From NCBI GenBank assembly GCA_025964465.1, contig JAOPYS010000031.1, positions 1-6,634 on the forward strand: a stretch of DNA of 6,634 bases. The letters run 5' to 3'. The notes under the pieces were generated by a model. It saw only the letters and a list, made by a program, of their open reading frames with translations, did not search any database and had not been told where the DNA came from. Position 1 is the first letter of the stretch. Every line of letters starts with the position of its first letter. The translations under genes were made by a program, and so were the position numbers. Below, piece by piece: positions 4,811-6,634 of the stretch. Source of the DNA: Thermoleophilia bacterium. GTDB lineage: Bacteria > Actinomycetota > Thermoleophilia > Gaiellales > SKUG01.

Positions 4811-6391
4811 ATGAGCACCCTCGCGATCGCGGAGCGCAGCACCGAGTCCGGCATCCCCGTCGCCCCGGTCTACGGGCCGGCCGACACCCCTCCCGACCTC
4901 GAGGAGCGCCTGACGCCGCCCGGGGAGTTCCCCTACACGCGCGGGCCCTACGCCGGCATGTACCGGGCCCGCCCGTGGACCATGCGCCAGTACGCCGGGT
5001 TCGCCACGGCCGAGGAGACCAACGAGCGGTTCCGCTACCTGCTCGACCGCGGGCAGACGGGCCTGTCGACCGCCTTCGACCTGCCGACCCAGCTCGGCCT
5101 CGATTCGGACGACCCGCGCTCGCTCGGCGAGGTCGGCCGCACGGGCGTCGCGGTCGACACGATCGACGACATGCGCCGCCTGTTCGACGGCATCCCGTTG
5201 GCGGAGGTGTCGACGTCGATGACGATCAACGCCCCCGGCTCGATGCTCCTGCTGCTCTACGACCTGGTGGCCGAGGAGCAGGGTGCCGCGCCCGGCAGCA
5301 TCCAGGGCACGATCCAGAACGACATCCTGAAGGAGTACGTCGCGCGCGGGAATTACATCTTCCCGCCGCGCCCCTCCATGCGGCTCACGGTCGACACCTT
5401 CGCCTGGTGCGCCGCCAATGCGCCGCGCTTCAACACGATCTCCATCTCCGGCTATCACATCCGCGAGGCGGGCTCCACGGCCGTGCAGGAGGTCGCGTTC
5501 ACCCTCGCGCACGGCATCGCGTACGTCGAGGCCGCGCTCGCGGCGGGGCTCTCGGTGGACGAGTTCGCGCCGCGCCTGTCCTTCTTCTTCAACGCGCACA
5601 ACGACGTGTTCCAGGAGGTCGCGAAGTTCCGGGCGGCGCGCGAGCTGTGGGCGCGCCTCATGCGCGACCGTTTCGGGGCCACCAACCCGAAGTCGATGGC
5701 GCTGCGCTTCCATGCGCAGACGGGTGGCTCGACGCTGACCGCGCAGCAGCCCGAGAACAACATCGTGCGCGTGGCGCTCCAGGCCTTCAGCGCGGCGGGC
5801 GGTGGCGCGCAGTCGATCCACACCAACGGGTTCGACGAAGCGCTCGCGCTGCCCACCGAACGCAGCGCGCAGGTGGCGCTGCGGACACAGCAGATCCTCC
5901 AGGCGGAGAGCGGCATCACGGCGACCGCCGACCCGTTCGCCGGGTCCTACTACGTCGAGGCGCTCACCCAGGAGCTGCTCGTGCGGGCGGAGGCCCTCAT
6001 CGACGAGGTCGCCGAGCAGGGCGGGGCGGTCGCTGCCGCGGAGAACGGGTGGACGAAGGGGCACATCGAGGAGGCGGCCTACCGCTTCCAGCTCGCGGTC
6101 GATGCGGGCGAGCAGGTCGTGGTCGGCGTGAACCGCTACGTCGACGCCGAGGACCCCGAACCGGAGCTGCACCGGCTCGACCCGGCCGTCGAGCGCGGCC
6201 AGTGCGAGCGACTCGCCGCGTGGCGCGCGGCCCGCGACCAGGCTGCGTGCGACGCCGCGCTCGCGCAGGTCCACTCGGCCGCGCGTGGCGAGGCGAACCT
6301 GCTCCCCCCCATGCGCGAGGCCCTGCGCCTCGGCGTCACGGTCGGCGAGGTCTGCGAGTTGCTCCGCCGCGAGTGGGGCACATTTGACTGA
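4811..6391 (+). CDS. Methylmalonyl-CoA mutase-type acyl-CoA mutase, large (catalytic) subunit
   Basis: This 526-residue protein is the TIM-barrel substrate domain of a cobalamin-dependent acyl-CoA mutase, which rearranges the carbon skeleton of CoA esters (methylmalonyl-CoA to or from succinyl-CoA in the classic case). Signatures are FPYTRGPYAGMYRARPWTMR (40-59), QYAGFATAEETN (60-71), TGLSTAFDLPTQLGLDSD (83-100), GTIQNDILKEY (166-176), SISGYHIREAGSTA (211-224) and HAQTGGSTLTAQQPENN (301-317). Tyr61 and Arg191 (in PSMRL) match the positions that bind the methylmalonyl carboxylate in methylmalonyl-CoA mutase. Isobutyryl- and 2-hydroxyisobutyryl-CoA mutases differ there, so methylmalonyl-CoA is the favoured substrate. 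His216 corresponds to the catalytic His. The protein stops before the B12-binding domain of one-chain mutases, so it needs a separate small cobalamin subunit that is not encoded in this window. The N-terminus ESGIPVAPVYGP is normal for this branch, supporting the ATG at 4811. Substrate choice is inferred. Confidence 0.93.
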   Translation: MSTLAIAERSTESGIPVAPVYGPADTPPDLEERLTPPGEFPYTRGPYAGMYRARPWTMRQYAGFATAEETNERFRYLLDRGQTGLSTAFDLPTQLGLDSDDPRSLGEVGRTGVAVDTIDDMRRLFDGIPLAEVSTSMTINAPGSMLLLLYDLVAEEQGAAPGSIQGTIQNDILKEYVARGNYIFPPRPSMRLTVDTFAWCAANAPRFNTISISGYHIREAGSTAVQEVAFTLAHGIAYVEAALAAGLSVDEFAPRLSFFFNAHNDVFQEVAKFRAARELWARLMRDRFGATNPKSMALRFHAQTGGSTLTAQQPENNIVRVALQAFSAAGGGAQSIHTNGFDEALALPTERSAQVALRTQQILQAESGITATADPFAGSYYVEALTQELLVRAEALIDEVAEQGGAVAAAENGWTKGHIEEAAYRFQLAVDAGEQVVVGVNRYVDAEDPEPELHRLDPAVERGQCERLAAWRAARDQAACDAALAQVHSAARGEANLLPPMREALRLGVTVGEVCELLRREWGTFD

Positions 6392-6396
6392 GGGAT

Positions 6397-6431
6397 CGCG
6401 CGGAGCGTGATCGGCGCGACTACGCCGCGCG
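6397..6431. terminator. GC-only inverted repeat between convergent genes; weak terminator candidate
   Basis: CGCGCGG (6397-6403) pairs with CCGCGCG (6425-6431) around a 21-nt loop, starting 5 nt after the mutase stop and covering the end of the converging small ORF. There is no T-run. Composition alone makes such repeats common here, so support is slight. Confidence 0.25.
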
Positions 6432-6620
6432 GCGCTCGAGATCCGCATCGGTCGGGGCGGCACGCTCCGGCTGCACGAGCGCAGTGACCGAAGCCGACAG
6501 GTCCCGGCCGCGGCACTGCGGCGCGCGGAGCTTCGCGAGGGAGCGGGCGCGGGCGCGGTCGGCGGCGACCCGGGGGTCGTGGAAGCGGTCGGCGGCGAAG
6601 AGCGTGAGCTGGGCCGTCAT
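6420..6620 (-). CDS. Small hypothetical protein
   Basis: This 66-residue ORF begins MTAQLTLFAADRFHDPR and is rich in Arg, Ala and Asp, with no signal peptide, membrane segment or motif that I recognise. The ATG at 6620 is preferred; a GTG two codons earlier (6626) is possible, and the window edge at 6634 limits inspection of the promoter and ribosome site. It converges on the mutase gene with a 28-nt gap and would share its terminator region. The non-repetitive N-terminus and the neat placement favour a real gene. In DNA this GC-rich, however, open frames of this length occur by chance, so it may be spurious. Confidence 0.45.
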   Translation of the reverse strand: MTAQLTLFAADRFHDPRVAADRARARSLAKLRAPQCRGRDLSASVTALVQPERAAPTDADLERRAA

Positions 6621-6634
6621 GCCCACCCCATCGG

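Noticed and set aside
3214..6387. Very long plus-strand open frame (1057 codons) spanning both the antiporter and mutase regions
   Set aside because: It is antisense to the antiporter and out of frame with the mutase. Its product is a low-complexity Arg/His/Gly-rich sequence without domains, a typical high-GC shadow frame.
4811..6391. Isobutyryl-CoA or 2-hydroxyisobutyryl-CoA mutase
   Set aside because: These enzymes replace the Tyr and Arg that hold the methylmalonyl carboxylate. Both residues (Tyr61, Arg191) are present here.
3614..6463. Long minus-strand open frame (949 codons) opposite the mutase
   Set aside because: The opposing frame encodes a clear mutase with all family motifs. This frame gives low-complexity Arg/Ala-rich sequence.

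Overview
The window is uniformly very GC-rich, and its reading frames have the Ala/Arg/Gly/Val-rich composition and G/C third positions of a high-GC Actinomycetota-type genome. A Thermoleophilia or other deep actinobacterial lineage is possible, but the sequence alone does not fix the taxon. I see no tRNA, rRNA, CRISPR array, transposase or phage gene. Coding density is high, and no stretch over 300 bases lacks a gene.

Four complete genes run on the minus strand, in transcription order. First is a CPA1-type Na+/H+ antiporter (4767 to 3169). Next is a secreted or membrane-anchored protein that looks like a gluzincin peptidase with destroyed zinc ligands (3059 to 1584). Then come a two-TM DUF3137-like protein (1587 to 691) and a LemA protein (581 to 15). 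A further gene starts inside the LemA stop (TGATG, 15 to 1) and leaves the window; by context it may be an M48/HtpX-type membrane protease. The pseudo-peptidase and DUF3137-like genes overlap by ATGA, which points to translational coupling. The LemA-centred block reads as one envelope module.

On the plus strand, a cobalamin-dependent acyl-CoA mutase catalytic subunit (methylmalonyl-CoA mutase type, 4811-6391) is transcribed divergently from the antiporter. It lacks the C-terminal B12-binding domain, and no partner subunit gene follows. Instead a small unknown ORF (6620 to 6420) converges on it.

The most unusual sequence is non-coding. Between the antiporter stop and the pseudo-peptidase start lies a 63-nt near-perfect palindrome (3082-3144). 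In the minus-strand transcript it folds into an uninterrupted 30-bp stem (one U-G wobble) with a UGA triloop. A G-quadruplex motif lies on each side of it, on opposite strands. The second point of interest is the antiporter/mutase intergenic region. There an 8-bp inverted repeat places a TAGGCT -10-like hexamer exactly 6 nt before the ATG of each gene, so both may be leaderless and driven by overlapping divergent promoters.
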